A stretch of 64,000 nt of DNA, taken from Thermomonas brevis. GTDB taxonomy: Bacteria; Pseudomonadota; Gammaproteobacteria; Xanthomonadales; Xanthomonadaceae. The stretch is taken from positions 1,612,001 to 1,676,000 of the forward strand of contig NZ_CP060711.1 in the NCBI RefSeq assembly GCF_014395425.1. The letters are read 5' to 3'. Position numbers and translations under genes: made by a program. This document shows positions 56,793-64,000 of this stretch, one piece after another; position 1 is the stretch's first letter, and each line of letters starts with the position of its first letter. Under the pieces are notes generated by a model. That model saw only the letters and a program-made list of their open reading frames with translations, did not search any database and was not told the origin of the DNA.

Positions 56793-58196
56793 GTGGATGC
56801 ATTGCTGCTGTCGCGGATCCAGTTCGGATTCGTCATCTCGTTCCACATCCTGTTCCCGGCCTTCACCATCGGGCTGGCGAACTGGCTGGCCTTCGTCGAA
56901 TGGCGCTGGCTGCGAACGAAGGACGACCTCTGGCGCGACCTGTATTTCTTCTGGCTGAAGATCTTCGCGGTGTCGTTCGGCATGGGCGTGGTCAGCGGCA
57001 TCGTGATGAGCTTCCAGTTCGGCACCAACTGGGCCGTGCTGAGCGAGAAGGCCGGCAACATCCTCGGCCCGCTGCTCAGCTACGAGGTGCTGACCGCGTT
57101 CTTCCTCGAAGCCGGCTTCCTCGGCGTGATGCTGTTCGGCTGGAAACGGGTGTCCGACCGGCTGCACTTCCTCGCCACCTGCCTGGTCGCGCTGGGCACG
57201 CTGATCTCGACGTTCTGGATCATCTCCGCGAACAGCTGGATGCAGACGCCGCAGGGCTACGCGATCGACGCGCAGGGCGTGCTGCAGCCCGCCGACTGGT
57301 GGGCGATCGTGTTCAACCCGTCGTTCCCGTACCGGCTGGCGCACATGGTGCTGGCGGCGTTCATCACCACCTGCTTCGTGATCGGCGGCGTCGCCGCGTG
57401 GTACCTGCGGCGCGGCGTGCACGTCGAGGCCGGCAAGCGGATGCTGGTGCACGCGGTGGCGTTCGCCGCGATCGCGGTGCCGGCGCAGGTGTTCGTCGGC
57501 GACCTGCACGGGCTCAACGTGCGCGAACACCAGCCGGTCAAGCTGGCGGCGATGGAGGCGCATTGGCGCAGTGAGGGCGAGGGTCGCGGCGTACCGCTGG
57601 TGGTGTTCGCGGTGCCGAATGAAACGGCCGAGCGCAACGACTACGAACTCGCGATCCCCCGGCTCGGCAGCCTGGTGCTCACCCATTCGCTCGATGGCGA
57701 GATCCAGCCGCTGACCGCGGTGCCGCGCAGCGAGCGCCCGCCGGTGAAGCCGGTGTTCTACGCGTTCCGGGTGATGGTCGGCCTCGGCGTGGCGATGCTG
57801 CTGCTCGCCTTCGCCTCGCTGTGGGCGTGGAAGCGCAGGACCCTGTTCGCATCCAGATGGCTGCTCGACGGCTGGCGCTGGCTGAGCCCGGCCGGTTTCG
57901 TCGCGCTGCTCGCCGGCTGGTACGTGGTCGAGATCGGCCGCCAGCCGTACACGGTCTACGGCGTGCTGCGCACCGCCGAGTCGGTCAGCCCGAACATCCA
58001 GGCGGCGGCGGTGCTGTCGTCGCTGATCGTGTACGCCGCCGTGTATTGCTTCGTGTTCGGCTTCGGCATCTGGTACCTGCGCAAGCTGCTGCGCAAGGGC
58101 CCGGTGAAGCAGCCGCCGAAGGACACCGAAGGCGGCGAGAAGACCCCGGCGCGGCCGCTGTCGCTGCCCGACGAGCCGGTGGAGGGCGATGCATGA
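56793..58196 (+). CDS. cioA: Cytochrome bd-type (CIO) quinol oxidase subunit I
   Basis: A 467-residue membrane protein from GTG 56793 with GGAG 8 bp upstream. It holds the CydA core: RIQFGFVISFHILFP with the heme-ligand His near residue 18, GVVSGIVMSFQFGTNW, the EVLTAFFLEAGFLGVMLFGW segment with the conserved acidic residue, and NSWMQTPQGY. The quinol-binding loop is short, as in cyanide-insensitive oxidases (CioA) rather than E. coli CydA. It transfers electrons from quinol to oxygen. The subunit II gene lies 418 bp downstream, but a repeat-flanked GIY-YIG gene is inserted between them. Confidence 0.92.
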   Translation: MDALLLSRIQFGFVISFHILFPAFTIGLANWLAFVEWRWLRTKDDLWRDLYFFWLKIFAVSFGMGVVSGIVMSFQFGTNWAVLSEKAGNILGPLLSYEVLTAFFLEAGFLGVMLFGWKRVSDRLHFLATCLVALGTLISTFWIISANSWMQTPQGYAIDAQGVLQPADWWAIVFNPSFPYRLAHMVLAAFITTCFVIGGVAAWYLRRGVHVEAGKRMLVHAVAFAAIAVPAQVFVGDLHGLNVREHQPVKLAAMEAHWRSEGEGRGVPLVVFAVPNETAERNDYELAIPRLGSLVLTHSLDGEIQPLTAVPRSERPPVKPVFYAFRVMVGLGVAMLLLAFASLWAWKRRTLFASRWLLDGWRWLSPAGFVALLAGWYVVEIGRQPYTVYGVLRTAESVSPNIQAAAVLSSLIVYAAVYCFVFGFGIWYLRKLLRKGPVKQPPKDTEGGEKTPARPLSLPDEPVEGDA

Positions 58197-58205
58197 AGTC
58201 CTCAT

Positions 58206-58592
58206 CGTCATGCCTGCGCAGGCAGGCATCCAGTGTCTTTGCGTCTTCGAGTCCGCTTCGATGAAGCAGCCCGCCGTCTACATACTTGCGAGCGGCCGGA
58301 ACGGCACCCTGTACACGGGGGTCACCAGCGATCTCATCGCCAGAACCTGGCAACACCGGGAACATGCGACCGAAAGATTCACCAGCAAATACGGCGTGAC
58401 GATGCTGGTCTGGCATGAAATGCACGGCGATATGGAATCGGCGATCCGGCGTGAGAAGCAGATCAAGGCCTGGAAGCGGGAATGGAAAATCCGCTTGATC
58501 GAGGAGTTCAATCCGTACTGGAACGACCTGTGGCCGCGAATCATCGGGTCAGAGGCGAACGACACTGGATTCCTGCCTGCGCAGGAATGACG
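58206..58592. mobile_element. GIY-YIG cassette with 32-bp terminal inverted repeats
   Basis: The left end (58206-58237) and right end (58561-58592) are inverted copies matching at 30 of 32 positions. Each carries a CCTGCGCAGG palindrome, CGTCAT at its outer end and CCAGTGTC at its inner end. The only gene inside is the GIY-YIG nuclease; its last residues and stop codon are encoded by the right repeat. The cassette sits between cioA and cioB. The ends are of the same REP family as at 11814, 17464 and 53858. Confidence 0.75.
58261..58590 (+). CDS. GIY-YIG nuclease family protein
   Basis: A 109-residue single-domain protein. The GIY-YIG signature appears as VYILASGRNGTLYTGVTS at residues 6-23. 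A catalytic Arg follows in LIARTWQHRE, and the Glu is probably within the EMHGDMESAIRREKQIK segment. The last 10 residues (DTGFLPAQE) come from the flanking repeat. Stand-alone URI-type GIY-YIG proteins are widespread and their role is poorly known; some are thought to act in DNA repair or mobility. It is placed between the two oxidase subunit genes without disturbing either frame, consistent with insertion as a unit. Confidence 0.88.
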   Translation: MKQPAVYILASGRNGTLYTGVTSDLIARTWQHREHATERFTSKYGVTMLVWHEMHGDMESAIRREKQIKAWKREWKIRLIEEFNPYWNDLWPRIIGSEANDTGFLPAQE

Positions 58593-58614
58593 GCAAGAGC
58601 AAAGGCGGTTGGCG

Positions 58615-59625
58615 ATGGAATACTGGCTTCCCATCATCTGGTTCGGCGTGATCGGCTTCGGCGTGCTGATGTACGTGCTGCTGGACGGCTTCGTGCTCGG
58701 CCTCGGCATCCTCGCCCCGTTCGCGGAGGACGAGGACCAGCTCGACCACATGATGAACACCGCCGCGCCGATCTGGGACGGCAACGAGACCTGGCTGGTG
58801 CTCGGCGGCGCCGGCCTGCTGGCGGCGTTCCCGAAGGCGTACGCGCTGATCCTGTCGGCGCTGTACCTGCCGGTGCTGCTGATGCTGGTGGCGCTGATCT
58901 TCCGCGGCGTGGCCTTCGAGTTCCGCTTCAAGGCCGAGCGCAGCAAGGCGCTGTGGGGCTGGGCGTTCGCGCTGGGCTCGCTGTGCACGGCGTTCTGGCA
59001 GGGCGTGATCCTCGGCGCGATCGTCCAGGGCCTGCCTGTGCAGGACGGCCACTACGCCGGCGGCGTGTTCGGCTTCTTCAGCCCGTTCTCGATGCTGACC
59101 GGGATGGCGGTGGTGGCCGGTTACGCGCTGCTCGGCGCCGGCTGGCTGATCCTCAAGACCGAGGGGCGCCTGCAGCAGGTGGCGCGCACCTTCGCGCGGC
59201 CGTTGACCCTGCTGGTGGTGGCGTTCATGGGCCTGGTCAGCGCCTGGCTGCCGTTCCTCGCCAGCCGGGTCATGGCGCGCTGGTTCGAGGACGGGAACTT
59301 CTGGTGGCTGTCGCCGGTGCCGCTGCTGGTGCTGGCGAACGCGGTCGCGCTGTGGCGGAATGTGTATGCCGCGCAGGGCCGCGACGCGCGTCCGTTCGTG
59401 CTGACCCTGTGCTTCTTCGGGCTCGGCTTCGCCGGGCTGGTGTTCGGCCTCTGGCCCTACCTGGTGCCGCCGACGCTGACGCTGTGGCAGGCCGCGTCGC
59501 CGCCGTCGTCGCAGCTGTTCGTGCTGGTCGGTCTGGCGGTGCTGCTGCCGGTGATCCTGGGCTACACGTGGTGGTCGTACCGGGTGTTCGCGGGCAAGGT
59601 GGCGGCGGATTCCGGCTATCACTGA
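58615..59625 (+). CDS. cioB: Cytochrome bd-type (CIO) quinol oxidase subunit II
   Basis: A 336-residue membrane protein from ATG 58615. It opens with the CydB pattern YWLPIIWFGVIGFGVLMYVLLDGF and has the motif NTAAPIWDGNETWLVLGGAGLLAAFP near residue 50 (shown in parts: APIWDGNETWL). Eight or nine membrane helices follow, ending LGYTWWSYRVFAG. It pairs with the subunit I encoded at 56793. The usual tight cioAB spacing is broken by the GIY-YIG cassette, which may change co-expression. No small cydX-type gene was found downstream. Confidence 0.92.
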   Translation: MEYWLPIIWFGVIGFGVLMYVLLDGFVLGLGILAPFAEDEDQLDHMMNTAAPIWDGNETWLVLGGAGLLAAFPKAYALILSALYLPVLLMLVALIFRGVAFEFRFKAERSKALWGWAFALGSLCTAFWQGVILGAIVQGLPVQDGHYAGGVFGFFSPFSMLTGMAVVAGYALLGAGWLILKTEGRLQQVARTFARPLTLLVVAFMGLVSAWLPFLASRVMARWFEDGNFWWLSPVPLLVLANAVALWRNVYAAQGRDARPFVLTLCFFGLGFAGLVFGLWPYLVPPTLTLWQAASPPSSQLFVLVGLAVLLPVILGYTWWSYRVFAGKVAADSGYH

Positions 59626-59724
59626 CGCGGCCGCCATGGACGTGCGGACGCGCGCCGGTTCCGCAGGCGCGCGCTTTCCCGCACAATCCATGGCTGTTCC
59701 GCACACCGATTCCCCCGGATCGCG

Positions 59725-59994
59725 ATGCTCGCCTACGTCTACAAGAGCCTGAAAAAGGCCGACACCTACGTCTATCTCGCCGGCCGCGACGAACTCGCCC
59801 GCCTGCCCGAGCCGCTGCGCGCGCAGCTGGGCGAACTGCGCTTCGTGCTGGAAGTGGCGCTGACGCCGGAGCGCAGGCTCGCGCAGGAAGACCCGGCGGT
59901 GGTGCGCGCGAACCTCGCCGCGCGCGGCTTCCACATCCAGTTCCCGCCGACCGTGCAGGACCCGATGAGCGACGACTGGGGCACCGATGCCTGA
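59725..59994 (+). CDS. ycgL: YcgL-domain protein
   Basis: An 89-residue protein with the YcgL pattern: [18 protein letters not shown] at the N-terminus, [16 protein letters not shown], then [18 protein letters not shown] and a final QFPPTV. The family is widespread in gamma-proteobacteria and its function is not known. The gene overlaps the next by 8 bp, which suggests coupling. Confidence 0.88.
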   Translation: MLAYVYKSLKKADTYVYLAGRDELARLPEPLRAQLGELRFVLEVALTPERRLAQEDPAVVRANLAARGFHIQFPPTVQDPMSDDWGTDA

Positions 59995-62900
59995 GCGCAC
60001 GCTCTCCACGGGCGCGCCCGTCGCCGGCACGGCGCTGCTCGCCCTGGGCGTGTTGCTGGCCGGCGCCTGCTGGCTGGATGGCGGCGCGGCGGTGGCCGGC
60101 ATCGCCTGGCTGGCGCAGATTCCCGCCGCGCTGGGCATGGCGCTGCTGCGCGGCCGGAGCCGGCGCGGACTCGGCGCCGATGCCGGCCGGCTGGCGCTGC
60201 TGTGGGGCGGCGGGTTCGTCGGCGCCGGCGTCCTGCTGGCGTGGCCGCTGTCGCGCCTGCTGGCCGCGCCGTCGCTGGGCCACGCACTGCTGCTGGCCGG
60301 GCTGGCCGGCGTCCTGCTGATCGCGCTGTGGTGGCGCTGGCCGGACTGGCATCTGCTGGAACGCAGTGGCGGCAGCGCGCAGGCGCGCTTCGCCGCGCGG
60401 CAATCGCTGGATCAGCAAAGCTGGCGCGGACTGCTGATGGCTGCGCTGCCGGCGTTCCTGCTGCTGGCCGGCGGCGTGCTGCTGGCGTGGTCCGGCCTGC
60501 TGGCCGGCGGCGCGCGCATCGTCGCCTGCGCCGTCTATGCGCTGGTCCTGCCGCTGGCGCACCTGGTCCTGCAATCGGCGTCGGGCCAGCCCGCGCTGCA
60601 CGGCCTGCCGGTGGTCGAAATGGACGCGTCGGATCCGGCCGATGCCGATGACGACATTCTCCAGGCCGAGCTCGCCACCGCGCCGCTGCCGGCCGCCACG
60701 GAAGCCAGCTCCGCCGCCGACCTCGCCGGCCTCAACCGCCAGCTGTACGCGGCCGCGCGCAACGGCCGGGTGGAGCGCGCGCTGGCCCTGCTGGGCGCCG
60801 GCGCCGACCCGATGGCCGCGCCCGATGCGGACACCCGCGACCGCCGCAGCCTGCCGGTGCTGGCCGCGGTGCTGCCCGACCTGCGCCTGCTGCGCGCGCT
60901 GATCGAACGCGGCGTCGACGTCAACCGCATGCAGGACGGCATGACCCCCCTGCTGGCCGCCACCCGCGACAGCTGGCACGGTCGCCCGGAAGCGGTGATG
61001 ACCCTGCTCGCCAACGGCGCCGACCCGCGCAGCGCCGACGCCGACGGCAACACGCCGCTGCACCACGCCGCGCGCAGCTCCGACCCTGGCGTGGCCGCGC
61101 TGCTGCGCGACGCCGGCGCCGACATCGACGCGCTCAACGCCGGCGGCCAGTCGCCGCTGGGCAGCGCCTGCGCCTGCGGCAACTGGCGGCTGGCGCGCTT
61201 CCTGCTGGAACGCGGCGCCAAGCCCGAACCCGCCAGCGGCCAGCCGGCGCTGCTGGCCGCGGCCGGCAGCGAGGAGGACGATGCCGCCGGCGTGCAGCTG
61301 TTGCTGCGCCACAAGGCCAAGGCCAATACCCGCGACGCGCGCGGCCGCAGCGCCCTGCACGAAGCCGCCGCCGCCGGCCACGCCGCTATCTGCCAGGCGC
61401 TGCTGGACGCCGGCGCGGAGATCGACGCGCGCGACGGCGAAGGCCGCACGCCGCTGCTCGATGCCGCCCGCACCGGCGCATCGGAGGCGCTCGACGTGCT
61501 GCTGGCCGCCAAGGCCGATCCGCTGGCCAGCGACGCCAACGGCGCCAACGCCCTGCACCTGGCCTGCGCCGCGGAAAGCCCGGCGCCGGAGCTGGTGCAG
61601 CATCTGCTGGCGCTGGGCATCGACCCGCAGGCGCGCGACGCCTACGGCCGCAGCGCGCTGGACGTGGCCAGCGACGCCGGCCGCTGGCCGCTGGTCGCGG
61701 TGCTGGACCCGTCCCGCGCGCTGCCGGCCTCGCTGGCCGGAGACGATGCGGCGCCGCCGGAACGCCCGCCGCTGCTGCAACTGCGCGAAGCGCTGCTGGA
61801 CGGCGCCGATCCGCGCCGGCTGGCCGCGCTGGCCGCGCCGCTGGAGCGCAGCGACTTCGACCACCTGCTGGGCGATGCCGACGTCGCTGCCCAGCCCGAA
61901 CGCATGGACTGGCTGCTGCGGCACGGCGCCAACCCGGAACTGCGCGCGCCCGGCACGTCGACGCCGCTGGATGCCGCGCTGGCGCGCGGCGCGGCGGGGA
62001 TGGAAACCGCCCGCCTGCTGTTCGCGCACGGCGCCTCGCCGGCCGGCGGCGGCAGGCTGGCCCGCTATCTGGCCGCCTGCCTCGACGCCGCGGACGACGG
62101 ACAGGGCGAAGCCTTCGCGCTCGACCTGCTGGCGCGTGGCGCCGACCCGTTCGGTTCCGGCCCCGGTGGCGAACCGCCGCTGCTGCTGGCCGTGCGGCTG
62201 CACTGGCCGGCGCTGCTGCAACGGCTGATCGCGCTGGGCGCGGATCCCGATGCCTGCGACGGCCGCGGCATGAGCGCGCTGCACTTCGCCGCCACGCTGG
62301 GCCGCAAGGACGCGCTGACCGCGCTGCTGGCCGCCGGCGCCTCGCCCGACCGGCGCGCGGCCGACGGCCAGACGCCGCTCGGCATCGCGCTGGCCAGCGG
62401 CCAGCGCGACCTCGCCGACTGGCTGGACTGGCGCGGCTGGCGGCTGCCGCGGCGCCCGCTGGCCGCCACCGACCTGCCTGCCGCAGCGGTCGCCGGCGAC
62501 CGCGACGCGGTGCGCCGGCTGCTGGACCTGGGCTTCCCCATCGACACCACCGACGGCCAGGGCTGCACCGCCCTGCTGCGTGCGGCCGGAGGCGGCCACC
62601 GCGAGCTGGTGGACGACCTGCTGGCGCGCGGCGCCGATCCCGGCCTGACCGCCAACACCGGCGCCACCGCGCTGTCGGCGGCGGTGAGCATGCGCCACCT
62701 CGAAATCGTCGACCGTCTGCTGCAGGCCGGCTGCGGGCTGGAACAGCGGCTGCCCGGCGACGTCACTGTGCTGATGCTGGCCGCCGCGCTGGGCCTGCCG
62801 GAACTGGTTTCGCGCCTGCTGCAGGCCGGCGCCGACCTCAACGCGGTCGACGCGCAGGGCCTGACGCCGCTGCACTGCGCCGCGTTGTACGGCTTCACCG

Positions 62901-63331
62901 CTCGCGACCGCGCCCGTCTGCTGGCCCTGCTGGACGGCCTGCTGCTGGCCGGCGCCGACCCGCACCGCACGGCGGGCAACGGCACCACCCCGCTGCTGCT
63001 GCTGCTGGGCGCGCGCGCCGAGCCCGGCACGCCGAGCAGCGAAGACGTGCTGCTGGCCGCGCTGGACCTGCTGCTGGAGGAAGGCGTGCGGCTGGACGCG
63101 CGCGACCCGCGCGGCTTCGGCCCGCTGCATCTGGCCGCCCTGCACGGCCTGCAGCGCACCGTGCAGGCGCTGCTGCGCGCCGGCGCCGACCCTGACCTGC
63201 GCGACAACGCCGACCGCACCCCGCGCGACATCGCGCTGACGCGCGGCTACGTGGACATCGCCGCCGAACTGGTGCCGCCCGCCGCACCGCCGCCGGGCGG
63301 CGTGTCGATGGCGCGCTTCCTGCGCGAGTAG
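59987..63331 (+). CDS. Giant membrane-linked ankyrin-repeat protein
   Basis: A 1114-residue protein. Residues about 10-205 hold five or so membrane helices ([53 protein letters not shown]). From about residue 245 there is a continuous array of some 20 ankyrin repeats, recognisable by [18 protein letters not shown], and LLAAGA motifs at about 33-residue spacing (for example [19 protein letters not shown]). The array is presumably cytoplasmic. Ankyrin arrays bind other proteins; nothing catalytic is seen. It overlaps ycgL by 8 bp. The open frames on the opposite strand are shadows. Confidence 0.85.
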   Translation: MPERTLSTGAPVAGTALLALGVLLAGACWLDGGAAVAGIAWLAQIPAALGMALLRGRSRRGLGADAGRLALLWGGGFVGAGVLLAWPLSRLLAAPSLGHALLLAGLAGVLLIALWWRWPDWHLLERSGGSAQARFAARQSLDQQSWRGLLMAALPAFLLLAGGVLLAWSGLLAGGARIVACAVYALVLPLAHLVLQSASGQPALHGLPVVEMDASDPADADDDILQAELATAPLPAATEASSAADLAGLNRQLYAAARNGRVERALALLGAGADPMAAPDADTRDRRSLPVLAAVLPDLRLLRALIERGVDVNRMQDGMTPLLAATRDSWHGRPEAVMTLLANGADPRSADADGNTPLHHAARSSDPGVAALLRDAGADIDALNAGGQSPLGSACACGNWRLARFLLERGAKPEPASGQPALLAAAGSEEDDAAGVQLLLRHKAKANTRDARGRSALHEAAAAGHAAICQALLDAGAEIDARDGEGRTPLLDAARTGASEALDVLLAAKADPLASDANGANALHLACAAESPAPELVQHLLALGIDPQARDAYGRSALDVASDAGRWPLVAVLDPSRALPASLAGDDAAPPERPPLLQLREALLDGADPRRLAALAAPLERSDFDHLLGDADVAAQPERMDWLLRHGANPELRAPGTSTPLDAALARGAAGMETARLLFAHGASPAGGGRLARYLAACLDAADDGQGEAFALDLLARGADPFGSGPGGEPPLLLAVRLHWPALLQRLIALGADPDACDGRGMSALHFAATLGRKDALTALLAAGASPDRRAADGQTPLGIALASGQRDLADWLDWRGWRLPRRPLAATDLPAAAVAGDRDAVRRLLDLGFPIDTTDGQGCTALLRAAGGGHRELVDDLLARGADPGLTANTGATALSAAVSMRHLEIVDRLLQAGCGLEQRLPGDVTVLMLAAALGLPELVSRLLQAGADLNAVDAQGLTPLHCAALYGFTARDRARLLALLDGLLLAGADPHRTAGNGTTPLLLLLGARAEPGTPSSEDVLLAALDLLLEEGVRLDARDPRGFGPLHLAALHGLQRTVQALLRAGADPDLRDNADRTPRDIALTRGYVDIAAELVPPAAPPPGGVSMARFLRE

Positions 63332-63419
63332 CGAAGAAAGCGCGCGCCGTTAAGCAACCGGCACCATTGCATCGTCCTTCCGCCGCAACGATGCAAGACA
63401 GGCGGTTTCCTCGCTTGAT

Positions 63420-64000
63420 TCAAGATGACTGCGGCTGCTCCCCGCGCGCCGCCTGCGCCATCGCGCCCTCCCCCGCGTCGGCCTCGAACAAGCCGTCCAG
63501 CTCCCGCCGCGCGTCGCGGGCGGCCTGCAGCAGCGCGTCCTCGTCGTCCTGCAGCAGGCGCTGCGTTTCCAGCAGCGACTCGTCCCACTCGCGGAAGCGG
63601 CGCGCGCGATCGTCGGCCTGCGCGCGCTCCATGCCAAGCGCCACCAGCACGTCGCGGCCCATCTCCAGGCTGCTGCCATAGGTTTCGCGCAGCGCCTGCG
63701 CGCCCAGGTCCACCAGCTGCCAGGCATGGCGACGGTCGCGGGCGCGCGCGAATACCTTCGCTTGCGGGTAGTGCTTGCGCACCAGCCGCACCATCCGCAG
63801 GCTCGCCTCGACGCCGTTGATCGCGACCACGAACACCTTGATCCGCGCCGCTCCGGCCGAGCGCAGCAGCGCCAGCCGGGTGGGGTCGCCGTAGTAGATC
63901 TGGTCGGTGCCGATCTTGCGCGACAGGTTGACCTGTTCGATGTCCGGGTCGATGGCGATGAACGCGATGCCCTGCGCGCGCAGCAGACGCGCGACGATCT
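63420..64000 (-). CDS. KefB/KefC-type K+/H+ antiporter, C-terminal part (partial)
   Basis: The gene runs off the right edge, so only the C-terminal 193 residues are present. They form the end of a RCK/TrkA-N Rossmann domain (IVARLLRAQGIAFIAIDPD, QVNLSRKIG, IYYGDPTRLALLRSAGA, VFVVAINGVEASL), then a helical tail (WDESLLETQRLLQDDEDALL) as in glutathione-gated KefB/KefC. The membrane antiporter domain would lie beyond the window. KefB versus KefC cannot be told apart here. It is convergent with the ankyrin gene. Confidence 0.82.
   Translation of the reverse strand, partial: IVARLLRAQGIAFIAIDPDIEQVNLSRKIGTDQIYYGDPTRLALLRSAGAARIKVFVVAINGVEASLRMVRLVRKHYPQAKVFARARDRRHAWQLVDLGAQALRETYGSSLEMGRDVLVALGMERAQADDRARRFREWDESLLETQRLLQDDEDALLQAARDARRELDGLFEADAGEGAMAQAARGEQPQSS

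Noticed and set aside
59270-63145. 1291-codon minus-strand frame
   Set aside because: Antisense of the ankyrin array; its repeat pattern is the mirror of the ankyrin repeats.

Overview
The window is about 64 kb of high-GC DNA with coding strongly biased to G/C in third positions. Gene content points to the Xanthomonadales (Lysobacter/Luteimonas/Thermomonas-like). The indicators are secreted S9 peptidases, a hydroxyproline catabolic cluster, a YcgL gene overlapping a giant ankyrin protein, a TIGR02999-type ECF sigma factor coupled to a Ser/Thr kinase, and REP pairs with a CGTCATTCCCGCGAAGGCGG-like arm. Genus-level placement is inference. No rRNA, tRNA or CRISPR array was seen.

Layout. (1) 1-2.8 kb: the end of an ABC-three-component (ABC-3C) conflict system: effector C-terminus, middle component MC2 and a Rad50-like ATPase broken by a single-base frameshift. 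(2) 3-6 kb: an unknown protein, an Ala-rich lipoprotein and a beta-lactamase-fold serine hydrolase. (3) 6.2-19.2 kb: a coherent collagen-to-2-oxoglutarate module. It holds an M9 collagenase with PKD/PPC domains, a DPP IV-like S9 peptidase, an M24 Xaa-Pro peptidase, a DadA-like D-hydroxyproline dehydrogenase, a PAS-AraC regulator, a hydroxyproline 2-epimerase, a DapA-like deaminase and a 2-oxoglutarate-semialdehyde dehydrogenase. (4) 19.36-31.61 kb: an accessory island bounded by copies of a CATAGTYGGTAC motif. The right-hand copy is a perfect palindrome with 12-bp arms and a 6-bp spacer, shaped like a tyrosine-recombinase core site. The island carries an adenine methyltransferase plus PD-(D/E)XK nuclease pair, a frameshifted FRG-domain gene, a four-gene NAD operon (NMN adenylyltransferase-Nudix, NAMPT, SPFH/Band 7 protein, divergent NAD-kinase-like protein), a secreted unknown and an Xre regulator.

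(5) 31.6-34.8 kb: ntrBC, with an NtrC-type palindrome abutting the ntrB start, and sodC. (6) 34.8-39.4 kb: a run of exported lipoprotein/periplasmic unknowns including an NHL beta-propeller. (7) 39.4-42.8 kb: an ECF sigma factor and TPR-containing Ser/Thr kinase pair. (8) 42.9-48.7 kb: two YadA-like trimeric autotransporter genes, each split by a one-base loss in a homopolymer, and a secreted unknown. (9) 48.7-51 kb: a conserved unknown and a FadI-like thiolase. (10) 51-53.9 kb: a low-GC accessory patch with a phage-type repressor, its operator and small unknown or membrane proteins. (11) 53.9-64 kb: a second S9 peptidase, a CioAB/bd oxidase operon invaded by a GIY-YIG gene inside 32-bp terminal inverted repeats, ycgL, an ankyrin giant and the C-terminus of a KefB/C-type antiporter.

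A recurring oddity is single-base indels. Four genes lose one base, and one small membrane protein carries two compensating indels. Five of these six events lie at homopolymer runs, so either assembly error or contingency switching and decay must be considered.
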